DNA of 64,000 nt from Bin55 sp965203735 (GTDB lineage Bacteria > Pseudomonadota > Gammaproteobacteria > Pseudomonadales > Azotimanducaceae): contig OZ241909.1 in NCBI GenBank assembly GCA_965203735.1, positions 1,116,001 to 1,180,000 of the forward strand, written 5' to 3'. Shown here piece after piece: positions 28,554 through 37,998 of this stretch. The translations under genes and the position numbers were made by a program. The notes beneath the pieces were generated by a model, which was not told the origin of the DNA, did no database searches, and was given only the letters and a program-made list of their open reading frames with translations. The stretch's first letter is position 1. Each line of letters opens with the position of its first letter.

Positions 28554-29465
28554 TCAATCCAGCAAGCACTCTAAGTGCATGCCGATGCAACGCGCAAGCG
28601 CATTCGGATCGTAACCGCCTTCCATTGTTGAAACAACGCGCCCATCTGCATAGGTATTAGCCTTGTCCACAATCCACTGAGAGATCCAACGAAAGTCTTC
28701 ATCTTGCAGTTGGAGTTGTGCCAACGGGTCATCAGCGTGTGCGTCGAATCCAGCGGACACCAGTATGAGATCAGGTCGATGTTGTTCTAGTGGACCAGAC
28801 CAACTTTGCTCAATTGCCATTCTGAAGCTCGGACCGTTCGTTCCTGCCGGTAAGGGCGTATTCACAATGTTTGGTCTGTCAACATCCTGCATTCGATAGG
28901 GATAGAACGGAAACTGAAAGCTTGAACAAACTAGGACTTCGGGTCTGTTTGCAAACATTTCTACGGTGCCGTTTCCATGATGAACATCGAAATCGAGTAT
29001 GGCGACCCTTTCGACCGTATCCAACGCATAGTCGCAAGCGACCGCAACGCTATTGAACAGGCAGAATCCCATCGCCTGCGCTGACTCCGCATGATGTCCT
29101 GGGGGCCGGACAAGACAGAAGGATCTTTGATGGCGTCCCGTGAGAGATTCCTTTACAGCTGCGATTGCTGCACCCACAGCTCTACGTGATGCGTTCAGTG
29201 AATTAGGACCCATTGACGTGTCTGCGTCAATGCGAACCAATCCGGACTTGGGACTCAACATCATCAGTTGATCAACCAATTCTTTGTCATGGACTCGTGC
29301 CAAATCATCAGTGCTTGCGAGATCGGGAACTATCTCTTCAACTTGGGAAAGAAGTCCAGAACCTTCGAGGAACCGTGAAACTCGAGCGACTCTCACAGGA
29401 GACTCTGGATGATTCGGAGGTGTTTCGTGGAGCAGAAAGTCCGGGTGTGTGAACAAGGCGGTCAC
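28554..29465 (-). CDS. Histone-deacetylase-like amidohydrolase (AcuC/HDAC superfamily)
   Basis: A 303-residue zinc deacetylase-like enzyme. The charge-relay pair is in RPPGHHAES, the metal site in LDFDVHHGNGTVE (D and H) and the second aspartate in SAGFDAHADDPLA. Bacterial HDAC-like enzymes remove acetyl groups from small amines such as acetylpolyamines or from proteins. Start is GTG 29465. It is the downstream partner of a CoA-transferase gene (15-bp gap), so co-transcription is likely. Nearby on the other strand is a GNAT acetyltransferase, a curious but unproven pairing. Confidence 0.9.
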   Translation of the reverse strand: MTALFTHPDFLLHETPPNHPESPVRVARVSRFLEGSGLLSQVEEIVPDLASTDDLARVHDKELVDQLMMLSPKSGLVRIDADTSMGPNSLNASRRAVGAAIAAVKESLTGRHQRSFCLVRPPGHHAESAQAMGFCLFNSVAVACDYALDTVERVAILDFDVHHGNGTVEMFANRPEVLVCSSFQFPFYPYRMQDVDRPNIVNTPLPAGTNGPSFRMAIEQSWSGPLEQHRPDLILVSAGFDAHADDPLAQLQLQDEDFRWISQWIVDKANTYADGRVVSTMEGGYDPNALARCIGMHLECLLD

Positions 29466-29480
29466 AGTAGTTTGCTCAGG

Positions 29481-30608
29481 TTATTCCTCGAATTCCTTTC
29501 GAATTGCTTCGCTGTGCTCGCCTATTCGAGGAAGGCTAAGTTTTCTCCATTCTCTGTTGACATCGGGATGTGCTGGAATCGAGACTGTTCCTGTCTCGCT
29601 TCCTACTTCCCATCTTCTTAATTGGCTATGACGCGAGAAATCTTCCATTGAGTTCAACTCGCCGAAAGCGATTCTTGCCGACAGCAGCAAATCGAACATT
29701 TCATCACGTGCGCGTTTTCCGAAGAAATCTTGAACTAGCCCGTCCACTTCTTCGCGTCGCAGCATTCGAGCTGCATTGTCGACATAGTTCGGATCTGTGA
29801 CCAAGTCTGGACGGTTCAGCACCTTCTCGCAAAAAGAAGCCCATTCCTGGTCGTTCTGAACAGAAATCACAATCACGTGTCCGTCGGAAGTTGTAAATCC
29901 TCCGTAGGGCGTGATCGAGGGATGCGCTAGTCCAATCCGTTCAGGTCCTTTTCCCTCGTGTTCGTGATGAATCAGAGGAACACTCATCCATTCGCCCATC
30001 ACGTCGAAGAGCGACAACTTGATGCTTGTTCCCAAACCGGTCCTGAATTTGCGTACGAGAGCTTCGTTGATGGCAAGTGCTGCCGAAATTCCTGTGGATG
30101 TATCGACGACCGATACGCCGACACGGCCCAATTCTCCGGGTCCACCTGATATTGAGATCAAACCAGATTCGGCTTGTATCAAGAGATCGTACGCTTTCAT
30201 TTCCGCGTACTTTCCGTCTTCTCCATATCCAGAGATGTCGCAAGTGATGAGATGTGGAAATTCCTCTCTCAAGTCGTTCGATCCCAATCCCACTCTGGCT
30301 GCGGCTCCTACTGCTAGGTTCTGAAGAAAGACATCGGATCTTCGGAGTATTCTCTTAATGAGAGCGACATCGTCTGGGTTTTTGATGTCCACGACCAACG
30401 ATTCCTTTCCCCGATTTGCCCACGCGAAGTAAGCGCTCTGTCCGTTAGCAGCCGTGTCGTAAGTTCGTGCGAAGTCGCCCGTTTCGCGTTCTAGCTTGAT
30501 CACGCGAGCTCCTGCATCAACAAGACGACAACTTGTTACTGGGGCTGCAACGGCTTGCTCTAGAGAGACGACAAGGACACCTTCTAAAGGCAATTCGGTG
30601 TTTTTCAT
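29481..30608 (-). CDS. CaiB/BaiF family (type III) CoA-transferase
   Basis: A 375-residue protein with the family opening PLEGVLVVSLEQAVAAP, the DAGARVIKLERE glycine-rich turn, and a VDIKNPDDVALIKR segment. These are standard landmarks of formyl-CoA/carnitine-CoA type III transferases, which move CoA between carboxylic acids. The substrate is not readable. It forms an operon with the HDAC-like gene downstream. Length is normal for the shorter members. Confidence 0.9.
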   Translation of the reverse strand: MKNTELPLEGVLVVSLEQAVAAPVTSCRLVDAGARVIKLERETGDFARTYDTAANGQSAYFAWANRGKESLVVDIKNPDDVALIKRILRRSDVFLQNLAVGAAARVGLGSNDLREEFPHLITCDISGYGEDGKYAEMKAYDLLIQAESGLISISGGPGELGRVGVSVVDTSTGISAALAINEALVRKFRTGLGTSIKLSLFDVMGEWMSVPLIHHEHEGKGPERIGLAHPSITPYGGFTTSDGHVIVISVQNDQEWASFCEKVLNRPDLVTDPNYVDNAARMLRREEVDGLVQDFFGKRARDEMFDLLLSARIAFGELNSMEDFSRHSQLRRWEVGSETGTVSIPAHPDVNREWRKLSLPRIGEHSEAIRKEFEE

Positions 30609-30788
30609 ACTGCAAACACTGTTTCAGCTGGCACTACAAGTAAGAGCATCGATCGCGACCAATGGTGAGTTTCACATATTCTCTTGTGAGTCTGGACAAG
30701 ATTGGAATTATGCAACTGCTCACTTCTCAATGAGCAAACATGCAGAAATTGTGACTGGAGTGCCGGGCTCTAAATGATCGAGACTGTG

Positions 30789-32594
30789 TTAACGATTTCG
30801 ATTGAGAGAGCGTTCAACGCCCGCACGATCTGAGTCAGTGAGTTGCACCCAAGCACTCTCAATTTGGCTCTCGTTCAAGATTGGATTGCGTTGGTTATTT
30901 TGGATTAGTATCCTGGCAGCTAGCGATCGAGTGTGTAAGGATTGGAACGATTGAATTCGCTCAAAGAGCTGCACACCATCAAACTGAGCCCATTCGTGAA
31001 AGACTCGAACGTAGTATGAACCGCGATCTCTTCCTTGAAGTTCTTCTGCCAGCCGCACAACTTCTTCAGGCTCATTGTCTTTGACCTTTGCAATTCCAAC
31101 AACTGCATAACCGATATTTTTGGAATGCTCTCGCAATCGAGGTAGCATTTCCTGCGCGATCTCGACCTGCCCTCGATCGGTCAGTGCTCGGATCACGTCC
31201 ACTTCCAGTTCGGAATCGTTCTCATCTGAATGCTCTTGCGCAATCTCAAATGCTTTGTTGGCACTCACATGAACAAAGCGTGGCAATACCCACTCTAACA
31301 AGTCCCTTCGGCGCTTTTTGTCCCCATCGTGTACAGTGAGAATCCATTCGACAGCTCCCGCAGAGTCGTGGCGCGACCAAGCTTCGACGATCGAAGCAAC
31401 AATGTATAAGTCGTCTCCAAGATACTTCTCAACCTCGTTCAAGCGTCTGATCGCATCGTGTGGAGCCGACAGAGCAAGCTCACGCAATGTATCTCGAATT
31501 ACAGTTGATCGGCGGTTCGTGCTTATGTTCTCTATCTTGTCAAGCAAAGCTCCTGGATCGGACTTGGCCCAAGTATCGAACACTGAATCTAGTAGTGACT
31601 CCCGCAGAGCCGCCGGTTCGACGGTTGAGATGCGTCTAAGTGCACTCTCAGGGTCGATACTAGCCCAGCAAGTAGCGACAACACTTGACAGAACGGTCCG
31701 TTCATACTGAGGGAACTCTTGAACGTATGCAAATGCTCCCTGAGGGTCTAACCCGACAACTGCTTGCACTAGTGAATTCCGAAGTTCGGAGTCGGTAAAG
31801 TTGGCATCTTGTATACGTGCGAGAACTTCAAAACCTTCCTGATCTCTCCATGTTTCGGCGACTTCTCTAAGCAAGTCCTCTTGAACCACATCATTAGTTT
31901 CGTCATTGAGAATGAAATACCACGCCTGTTCCGGTTGTTCTACGAGCTCCGCTACCTTGTTTGCGGTGTTCAATTTCAGCGCGAGAGTCTCGTTCCCTAG
32001 TTTGCGGCCGATTTGCCTGACATCGATATCGGACAAGTCACTTCTAGTCTCGAGAATCGCTCGCAGTGCATGGGCTCGCTGCGAGCCACGCAGTGAGGAG
32101 GCTTCATCCACAGCATCGTCCACACTTGAGGCAGCCCATTCTTGGAATACCTCGTAAGTGAGCGATGACTGGCTCGAACCCGGCAGTTCTTGTATGTGTC
32201 CTAGTGCGCTGGAAGGATTGGTTGAGGCGAGTTTGCGAACAAGCGCCATTTGAATCTGTTCTCTACGTTCGGCATGTCCGATTTCGTTGGACTGACGCAA
32301 GAGGTTAGACAATTCGTCCTCGCCGACACTTGCAATCATTGCGTACAGTTCGTGGTTTCTCTGGAACGCGTCTTGTAACTCTGACAAGTCCTGGAGACTT
32401 GCTGCCATCCCGTGGAAATCACTAATTTTCCTGGTGTCTTGAGAGCCTGATGAATTGTCTAAATCGCTTCTTGTGAGGTCTCGACCATCGACGCCGTTTG
32501 GTGAGGAATCCCAACCAAACAACAGAAAGGAACCAACAATCCCAAGAGTCAGTCCCATGGCGAAAATCAAGATTGGATTCAGGCACTTTCTCAT
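30789..32594 (-). CDS. Membrane-anchored alpha-solenoid repeat protein, paralogue C
   Basis: A 601-residue third paralogue of the 9.3-13.1 kb pair, 17 kb away. Layout is the same: a short start, a transmembrane helix at about residues 8-27 (ILIFAMGLTLGIVGSFLLFGW), a Ser/Asp-rich linker, then helical repeats such as WASIDPESALRRI and WAKSDPGALLDKI. The ending RNPILNESQIESAWVQLTDSD parallels the other two. It was probably made by duplication and then dispersed. Function is unknown. ATG 32594 is a good start, preceded by an unusual pair of direct repeats. Confidence 0.85.
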   Translation of the reverse strand: MRKCLNPILIFAMGLTLGIVGSFLLFGWDSSPNGVDGRDLTRSDLDNSSGSQDTRKISDFHGMAASLQDLSELQDAFQRNHELYAMIASVGEDELSNLLRQSNEIGHAERREQIQMALVRKLASTNPSSALGHIQELPGSSQSSLTYEVFQEWAASSVDDAVDEASSLRGSQRAHALRAILETRSDLSDIDVRQIGRKLGNETLALKLNTANKVAELVEQPEQAWYFILNDETNDVVQEDLLREVAETWRDQEGFEVLARIQDANFTDSELRNSLVQAVVGLDPQGAFAYVQEFPQYERTVLSSVVATCWASIDPESALRRISTVEPAALRESLLDSVFDTWAKSDPGALLDKIENISTNRRSTVIRDTLRELALSAPHDAIRRLNEVEKYLGDDLYIVASIVEAWSRHDSAGAVEWILTVHDGDKKRRRDLLEWVLPRFVHVSANKAFEIAQEHSDENDSELEVDVIRALTDRGQVEIAQEMLPRLREHSKNIGYAVVGIAKVKDNEPEEVVRLAEELQGRDRGSYYVRVFHEWAQFDGVQLFERIQSFQSLHTRSLAARILIQNNQRNPILNESQIESAWVQLTDSDRAGVERSLNRNR

Positions 32595-32609
32595 TCAATT
32601 ACTGATTTG

Positions 32610-32640
32610 TGCAACACCTTCTCACTATCTGCAACACCTT
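32610..32640. repeat. Direct repeat pair upstream of solenoid paralogue C
   Basis: The 11-bp sequence TGCAACACCTT occurs at about 32610-32620 and again at 32630-32640, exactly 20 bp apart (two helical turns). It lies 15 bp upstream of the paralogue C start codon. Helically phased direct repeats next to a start are typical of regulator sites, so it could be an operator, but no such function is shown. Confidence 0.4.
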
Positions 32641-32761
32641 CGCATTCAAGAGAGTGGTTCGAATTTAATCACACAAAAAGCGAAAGTTTGCGATACGTGA
32701 CCTAGGGACGTTTTGCCAGAATTCTTTAGCTAGAACTCTGTGCTACGTCCACTCGATTGGT

Positions 32762-33814
32762 TCATACAGCTACCGGTGCTGCAGCAGGTGCAGCATGTAC
32801 CGAAATTGAACGACGTGGATCGAGGGCATCCCTCACAGCCTCACCAATGAAGATGAGCAACGTGAGCATGACCACCAGCGTAGAAAACACTCCAGCGGCA
32901 ATCCACCACGAATTGAGATTGGCTTTCGCAGTCGAGAGCAGCCTGCCGAGAGATGGAGCGTCGTAGGGGAGGCCAAAACCCAGAAAGTCCAATCCCGTCA
33001 AGATTGTGATCGAATTCGTGAGGATAAATGGGAAGTAAGTCAGGGAAGCAACCGCTGCGTTTGGCAATACGTGGCGTAGCATGATCAATGTCTGACGCAC
33101 GCCGAGTGCCTGAGCGGCTCTAACAAATTCAAAATTTCGGGCGCGGAGAAATTCAGCTCTGACCACGCCGACCAGAGCCATCCAGGAAAACAACACAAGA
33201 ATTCCCAACAGCCAGAACACGTTGGGTTCGATCATGCTCGCTAGGATGATCAAGAGGAACAAGATGGGCAGACCTGCCCAGATCTCTACAAATCGCTGGC
33301 CAAACAAGTCGACAAGCCCTCCGAAATATCCCTGAAGTGCTCCAACGAGTATTCCGATGGCTGAACTCAAAATGGTTAGCGTTAGTCCAAACAACACCGA
33401 TAGGCGGAATCCATAAAGCAGCTTCGCGAAGATGTCCGATCCTAATCCGTCGGTTCCCATTAAGTGAATGCCATCGGGGCTTGCTGGTACTGCGTTCTTG
33501 TACCAGTCAATGGTGTCGTGAGAAAAGCGTATTGGAGGCCAGAGAGCCCATCCATCTGAAGCAATGAGATCTTGTACGTAAGGATCGATATACCACGCTT
33601 CCGTCTCCAGCACTCCACCCAGATCCTTCTCCGTATAGGTAAAGATCATGGGCAAGTGCAGTTTTCCATTTAACGAAAAGACGATTGGTTTGTCGTTGGC
33701 TATGAACTCTGACAGCAAGGTAACGACGAAGAGAGATAGGAATATCCAAAGAGAGTAGAAACCTCTCTTGTTGGCCTTGAAGTTCGCCAACCGTCTTTGA
33801 TTGAGCGGACTCAT
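32762..33814 (-). CDS. yejE: ABC transporter permease, YejE-like
   Basis: A 350-residue inner-membrane permease, YejE type. The opening LANFKANKRGFYSLWIF and the large periplasmic insertion with YIDPYVQDLIA...WALWPPIRFSHDTI are characteristic of YejE; ordinary DppC lacks this insertion. The coupling loop LGVRQTLIMLRHVLPNA contacts an ATPase. The C-terminus ends in an Ala/Pro-rich tail. The start overlaps the yejB stop by 4 bp. The ATPase gene yejF would be expected immediately downstream and is not there. Microcin C-type peptides are the known substrate in E. coli; here peptide uptake in general is inferred. Confidence 0.92.
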   Translation of the reverse strand: MSPLNQRRLANFKANKRGFYSLWIFLSLFVVTLLSEFIANDKPIVFSLNGKLHLPMIFTYTEKDLGGVLETEAWYIDPYVQDLIASDGWALWPPIRFSHDTIDWYKNAVPASPDGIHLMGTDGLGSDIFAKLLYGFRLSVLFGLTLTILSSAIGILVGALQGYFGGLVDLFGQRFVEIWAGLPILFLLIILASMIEPNVFWLLGILVLFSWMALVGVVRAEFLRARNFEFVRAAQALGVRQTLIMLRHVLPNAAVASLTYFPFILTNSITILTGLDFLGFGLPYDAPSLGRLLSTAKANLNSWWIAAGVFSTLVVMLTLLIFIGEAVRDALDPRRSISVHAAPAAAPVAV

Positions 33815-34887
33815 GTACCCCGTTTCTCAAAGTCGATTCTTGGGTCAACTACCACATATATAAGATCGCCAATCAGCTGCATCACAAGTGCAAGAAGGCT
33901 GAAACAAAAGAGTGTTGCGAACAAAATGGGGTAGTCCCTCACGACGACGGCTTCGTAGCCCAGCAAACCAATTCCATCGATAGAGAAAATCACCTCAATG
34001 AGAAATGCTCCGGTGAAGATGATTCCGACGAATGCGGCAGGAAAACCTGAAATGACTATTAGCATCGCGTTCCGAAACACATGCCCAAAAAGCACTCGCC
34101 GCTGAGTTAATCCCTTGGCGCGTGCTGTCAGTACGAACTGCTTGCTAATCTCTTCGAGAAAGCAATTCTTCGTTAGCATTGTGAGAGTCGCGAATCCGCC
34201 CATAGTCAGGGCAATCACAGGCAACGCGATGTGCCAAATGACGTCGAACACTCTTTCCCAGAAACCCAATTCGGTAAACGACTCCGAAAACAAATTCCGC
34301 ATCGGGAACCAATTGAGCCACTCTCCACCGGCGAAGAACACGATCAGAATGATGGCGAACAAGAACTGAGGAATTGCATAAGCCGTGAACACAATCGCAC
34401 TCGTCCAAATATCGAATGGTGCTCCGTCTCGGACTGCTTTGGCCACCCCAAGTGGAATTGAAATTACATAGATCAAGAACATGGCACTCAAGCCAAGCGC
34501 TAGTGAGACTGGAAGTCTTTCGAGCACGATCTCGAGCACCGGTCGATCTTGAAAGTAGCTTGTCCCAAAATCCAGTATTGCGTAGTTCCGTAGCATGAGA
34601 GCGAATCGCACATGTGGCGGGCGATCAAATCCAAAATGCTCGTTGATTTCTTCAATAAACTCTGGATCGAGACCGCTAGCCCCCATGTATGCAGATTGGT
34701 TTGAGGGGCCCATGCTTTCGGCTGTGGAAACGCTGGCAGTTGTTGATACGTTAAGACCGGAGAACTGCGCTATGGCCTGTTCGACGGGTCCTCCAGGCGC
34801 GAACTGGATAACGACGAAGTTCACCAGCATGATGCCGAACAACGTCAGCGGGATGAGAATTAGTCGCCGGAGGATGTATTTGCCCAC
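33811..34887 (-). CDS. yejB: ABC transporter permease, YejB-like
   Basis: A 358-residue inner-membrane permease with the DppB/YejB opening YILRRLILIPLTLFGIMLVNFVVIQFAPGGPVEQ. The extra periplasmic loop with Ser/Thr/Gln (about residues 40-80) before DPEFIEEINEHFGFD is a YejB trait. It pairs with YejE in the same operon (ATGA overlap). The ATP-binding partner is not found in the window. With the substrate-binding protein gene directly upstream, it forms a yejABE run. Confidence 0.93.
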   Translation of the reverse strand: MGKYILRRLILIPLTLFGIMLVNFVVIQFAPGGPVEQAIAQFSGLNVSTTASVSTAESMGPSNQSAYMGASGLDPEFIEEINEHFGFDRPPHVRFALMLRNYAILDFGTSYFQDRPVLEIVLERLPVSLALGLSAMFLIYVISIPLGVAKAVRDGAPFDIWTSAIVFTAYAIPQFLFAIILIVFFAGGEWLNWFPMRNLFSESFTELGFWERVFDVIWHIALPVIALTMGGFATLTMLTKNCFLEEISKQFVLTARAKGLTQRRVLFGHVFRNAMLIVISGFPAAFVGIIFTGAFLIEVIFSIDGIGLLGYEAVVVRDYPILFATLFCFSLLALVMQLIGDLIYVVVDPRIDFEKRGT

Positions 34888-36753
34888 TTAGTTGCGCCCC
34901 GTGTATTCGTCTACTGCCTTGGCCTTTTCCTCGTCGAACCACCAAAGGTGCACATGACTCGTGATGCGATTGAGTGGCACGGGATCTGGTTGACCAAACT
35001 TGTTCCAATAGGCAATCCCTACCTTTTCTTTTGCCATTCCCGGAATGAAATAGAAATTCCACAAGAGGACACGATCAAGTGCACGAATGGCAGCTGCATA
35101 GGTCTCGAAGTCCTCTGCTGTCTTGATCTTCTCGATCAAATGATCCAATGCTGGATCTTTCACATTTGCCCAATTTGAACTGTAATCGACGTCAACAAGT
35201 GTGCTATTGAAGGCGTTGTCAATCGTGGCGGTAGGCGTGTTATCGGGCAAGAACCAGATAGCGCCTGCATCAAAGTCTCCGGCTCGCATTCGGTAGAGCC
35301 AGTTAGAAATCTCTGGTGATTTGATCGTGGAAGTAATTCCGACACGTTCGAGGACTTGTGTGTAGTGAATGAACGAGCCACCTAGAGCAGGCGAAACCGC
35401 GACAAAACGTATGTGGAAGTGTTCACCTGTCTCTGAATGAACGAGTTTGTTCTTTTTGACTACCCAACCTGCCTCTTTGAAGAGTTCCTGAGCTCGAACA
35501 ATTGTTTCTCGATGCCAACCATCTCCCTGTTTGGGCGGAGGCCGATAGGGTTCAGTGAATACACGTGGAGGAACCAAGTGACGCACTTCTTCCAAGAGTT
35601 CCAACTCTGTTCCTTCTGGTACACCTTGAGCCGCATAAATAGGAGAACCATGAAAGAAACTGGTGGCTAGAGAATAGAAGTCGTAGTTACGTTTGTTCAA
35701 CCAAATGAAGTCATTGAGAAGCCAAAGGGCTTCACGGACACGTATGTCTTGAAACCGTGGTTGCTCTAGGTTCCAAAATATTGGCCACCAAAGACCTGCA
35801 GGACGCATTTGCGGTACATAGCTCTTCTTGAACAATCCTCGATGAAAAGGCGTAAAGTCGTAAGCTGTTTCCCAAAGACGGGGAATATTCTCTACGTGAA
35901 CATCAACCACATTTCCTTTAAGCGACTCGGTTTGCACTTGATCGTCTCGAAAGTAGTCAAACTTGATCTTGTCAAAATTGAACCGTCCGCGATTGATGGG
36001 TAGGTCCGCGCCCCAATAGTTCTCCGCACGTTCGTACGCTACCCATTGACCGACATAGAAATCTGAAATTGCATACGGACCAGATCCCAGCGGCGGATCT
36101 ACAGTGGTCTTGGTTATATCTTCAGATTCCCAATAGTGTTTTGGAAGTATGGGCAACACGCCAATTCGCATTGGGAGCAACGGATTCGATCGTTCACTTT
36201 CGAGTACGTGGTATCGCACCTCGCGATCATTGAGCACTTCGATGCTTGTGAACGGCTCCAACGGATTCTGGATTGAAGGATTAGCCTGGTTCTTGTACAC
36301 GTCGAAGCTGAATACAAGATCTTCTACGGTGATCGGCTTTCCGTCATGCCAACGCGGTTTGGGATTCTGCCTCAGACGGAAACCAACCCAGGACTTGTCC
36401 GAGGGAATAGCAATGCCGTCAGCTACAACTCCGTAGATGGTCGATATTTCGTCAGCGGCGAAATCTACAAGTGAATCAAGTAGTAGATTGTCTGTCGGAG
36501 AGCCAACCGATAATCCTGCTGCCACTCTCCCGCGTGGTGGGACGGGATTGAAACTGTCCCAATTGCCCATTTGGGGAATCCGAATCGTTCCACCTTTCGG
36601 TGCATGAGGATTGACATACTCTAGATGCTGAAAGTCAGGCTCGTACTTTGGTTCGGAGAGGAACGCATAGCCGTGTTTGTACTCTGTGGCGCAAGCTAGG
36701 CCAGCGACTAGTGCACTAATTCCTGCCGCCCAAACTAGGTACCGACGAGTCAT
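34888..36753 (-). CDS. yejA: Periplasmic oligopeptide-binding protein, YejA-like
   Basis: A 621-residue extracellular solute-binding protein (family 5). It has a signal peptide at residues about 1-22 (WAAGISALVAGLACA), then HGYAFLSEPKY...FQHLEYVNPHAPKGGTIRIP, a YejA landmark, and the family-5 segments LRQNPKPRWHDGKPITVEDLVFSFD. It delivers peptides to YejBE. It is the first gene of the run; YejB starts 1 bp after its stop. The length matches YejA. Confidence 0.93.
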   Translation of the reverse strand: MTRRYLVWAAGISALVAGLACATEYKHGYAFLSEPKYEPDFQHLEYVNPHAPKGGTIRIPQMGNWDSFNPVPPRGRVAAGLSVGSPTDNLLLDSLVDFAADEISTIYGVVADGIAIPSDKSWVGFRLRQNPKPRWHDGKPITVEDLVFSFDVYKNQANPSIQNPLEPFTSIEVLNDREVRYHVLESERSNPLLPMRIGVLPILPKHYWESEDITKTTVDPPLGSGPYAISDFYVGQWVAYERAENYWGADLPINRGRFNFDKIKFDYFRDDQVQTESLKGNVVDVHVENIPRLWETAYDFTPFHRGLFKKSYVPQMRPAGLWWPIFWNLEQPRFQDIRVREALWLLNDFIWLNKRNYDFYSLATSFFHGSPIYAAQGVPEGTELELLEEVRHLVPPRVFTEPYRPPPKQGDGWHRETIVRAQELFKEAGWVVKKNKLVHSETGEHFHIRFVAVSPALGGSFIHYTQVLERVGITSTIKSPEISNWLYRMRAGDFDAGAIWFLPDNTPTATIDNAFNSTLVDVDYSSNWANVKDPALDHLIEKIKTAEDFETYAAAIRALDRVLLWNFYFIPGMAKEKVGIAYWNKFGQPDPVPLNRITSHVHLWWFDEEKAKAVDEYTGRN

Positions 36754-36773
36754 TAGTTTGGTCTCTTATAGAA

Positions 36774-37778
36774 CTAGATCTTGTACACTTTTGCCGCCGT
36801 TCCGTAGAACATTTGGTCCTTCTCGTCCTCGGTAAAGTCGCTCACAATTTTCTTGAGACCGTTCCACAGAACGTGATATGAAATCGAGAGGCGATCCACG
36901 GGAAAATTGCTCTCGAACATACAGCGTTCCGGACCGAAGCACTCAATTGTGTGGAGGTAATAGCGTCGTTGGGCTTCAACGAACTCATCAGATGTTGGAG
37001 GAGTAGGGTTTTTGTCCCAGCCGAATCCGTTGTCTGGCATCGCCATTCCACCCAGCTTTGCGTGGACATTAGGGCACTGTGCGATCTCGGCCATATCGAC
37101 CTTCCATTGTTCGAAGATCTCTTCTTGACGCCCGGCATACGCTCCTACTCCAAGAGGAGTTCCGAAGTGATCGAGAATCATTGTCGTATCGGGTACGGCC
37201 TTCGCAAGCTCCAAGTATTCTTGGTTTTGATGGTAGAAATGCCAAGTGTCGTAGGTATAACCAAGTTGACCTAACCTACGTACTCCGGATTGAAAGTCCG
37301 CTCTTGTATAGGGGCAGGGCTGTCTGCTTCCACGATTGGTTAGCGTGCCGGTTGTGTCATGAGGACCTGCGTGTCGAATCCCTCGAAACAAACCATTACC
37401 TGCTTCTTCGTGCGCATTCAGCACTTCCTCCACGCTGTCACCAAGTGTCATATTGGCGTGCGAAACGATAGCCGCAATGGTTGCCTTTCCATCATCCTTT
37501 GCGCTTTCCGCAGCTACCGAAGCAACGAACTCTGTCTCTCCGATCGGACGCATATGCTCGGGTGCGTCCATTCGATAGTTGGACCGGCAATCGATAAACA
37601 CCGTCTTCTCGATGTTGTGCCCGGACTCAGTGTCGTTCCAGAGGTCCTCAAGTACATAACGACCCCACATGGATACCGATTCCCATAGATGGTGGTGGGG
37701 ATCGACAATCCTTCGGTCCGGCTCGATGATGTCTTCTTGTACTAAGTCAAGCCATTCGTTGCTGCTTGGTGTTGCCAC
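36774..37778 (-). CDS. Amidohydrolase-2 family metal-dependent hydrolase
   Basis: A 334-residue TIM-barrel hydrolase. The metal motif DPHHHLWE (two of the histidines bind zinc) lies at about residues 25-32 from this start, ILDHFGTP in the middle carries another ligand and FESNFPVD near the end the catalytic aspartate. This set fits the amidohydrolase-2 group of lactonases, decarboxylases and related C-C bond hydrolases. GTG 37778 has a GGAG site nine bases upstream; the longer frame starts with TTG at 37799. It is the downstream neighbour of yejA on the other side of the operon. Substrate unknown. Confidence 0.85.
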   Translation of the reverse strand: MATPSSNEWLDLVQEDIIEPDRRIVDPHHHLWESVSMWGRYVLEDLWNDTESGHNIEKTVFIDCRSNYRMDAPEHMRPIGETEFVASVAAESAKDDGKATIAAIVSHANMTLGDSVEEVLNAHEEAGNGLFRGIRHAGPHDTTGTLTNRGSRQPCPYTRADFQSGVRRLGQLGYTYDTWHFYHQNQEYLELAKAVPDTTMILDHFGTPLGVGAYAGRQEEIFEQWKVDMAEIAQCPNVHAKLGGMAMPDNGFGWDKNPTPPTSDEFVEAQRRYYLHTIECFGPERCMFESNFPVDRLSISYHVLWNGLKKIVSDFTEDEKDQMFYGTAAKVYKI

Positions 37779-37998
37779 AGTCAGAGTCTCCCAAACCAAT
37801 TGAAAACGTTGCGTTTCTCATCTTACTAAATCCACAAGAGACCAATGTGCACACAAAAACCGGGACGCTTGTCTCTCTCCAAAGAGCTGTTTGGGCCATT
37901 CTCAGTGGTTCTGTGTGTGTTGTCCGGGCGGTCCCGCATCGAGCTCATCCTCTAGATTTGTAGCTACAATTTGATTCATTTAAAAGCGAGCAGTCCAA

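Noticed and set aside
32650..32670. GGTTCGAAT-like T-arm suggesting a tRNA
   Set aside because: No acceptor stem or anticodon arm could be paired with it.
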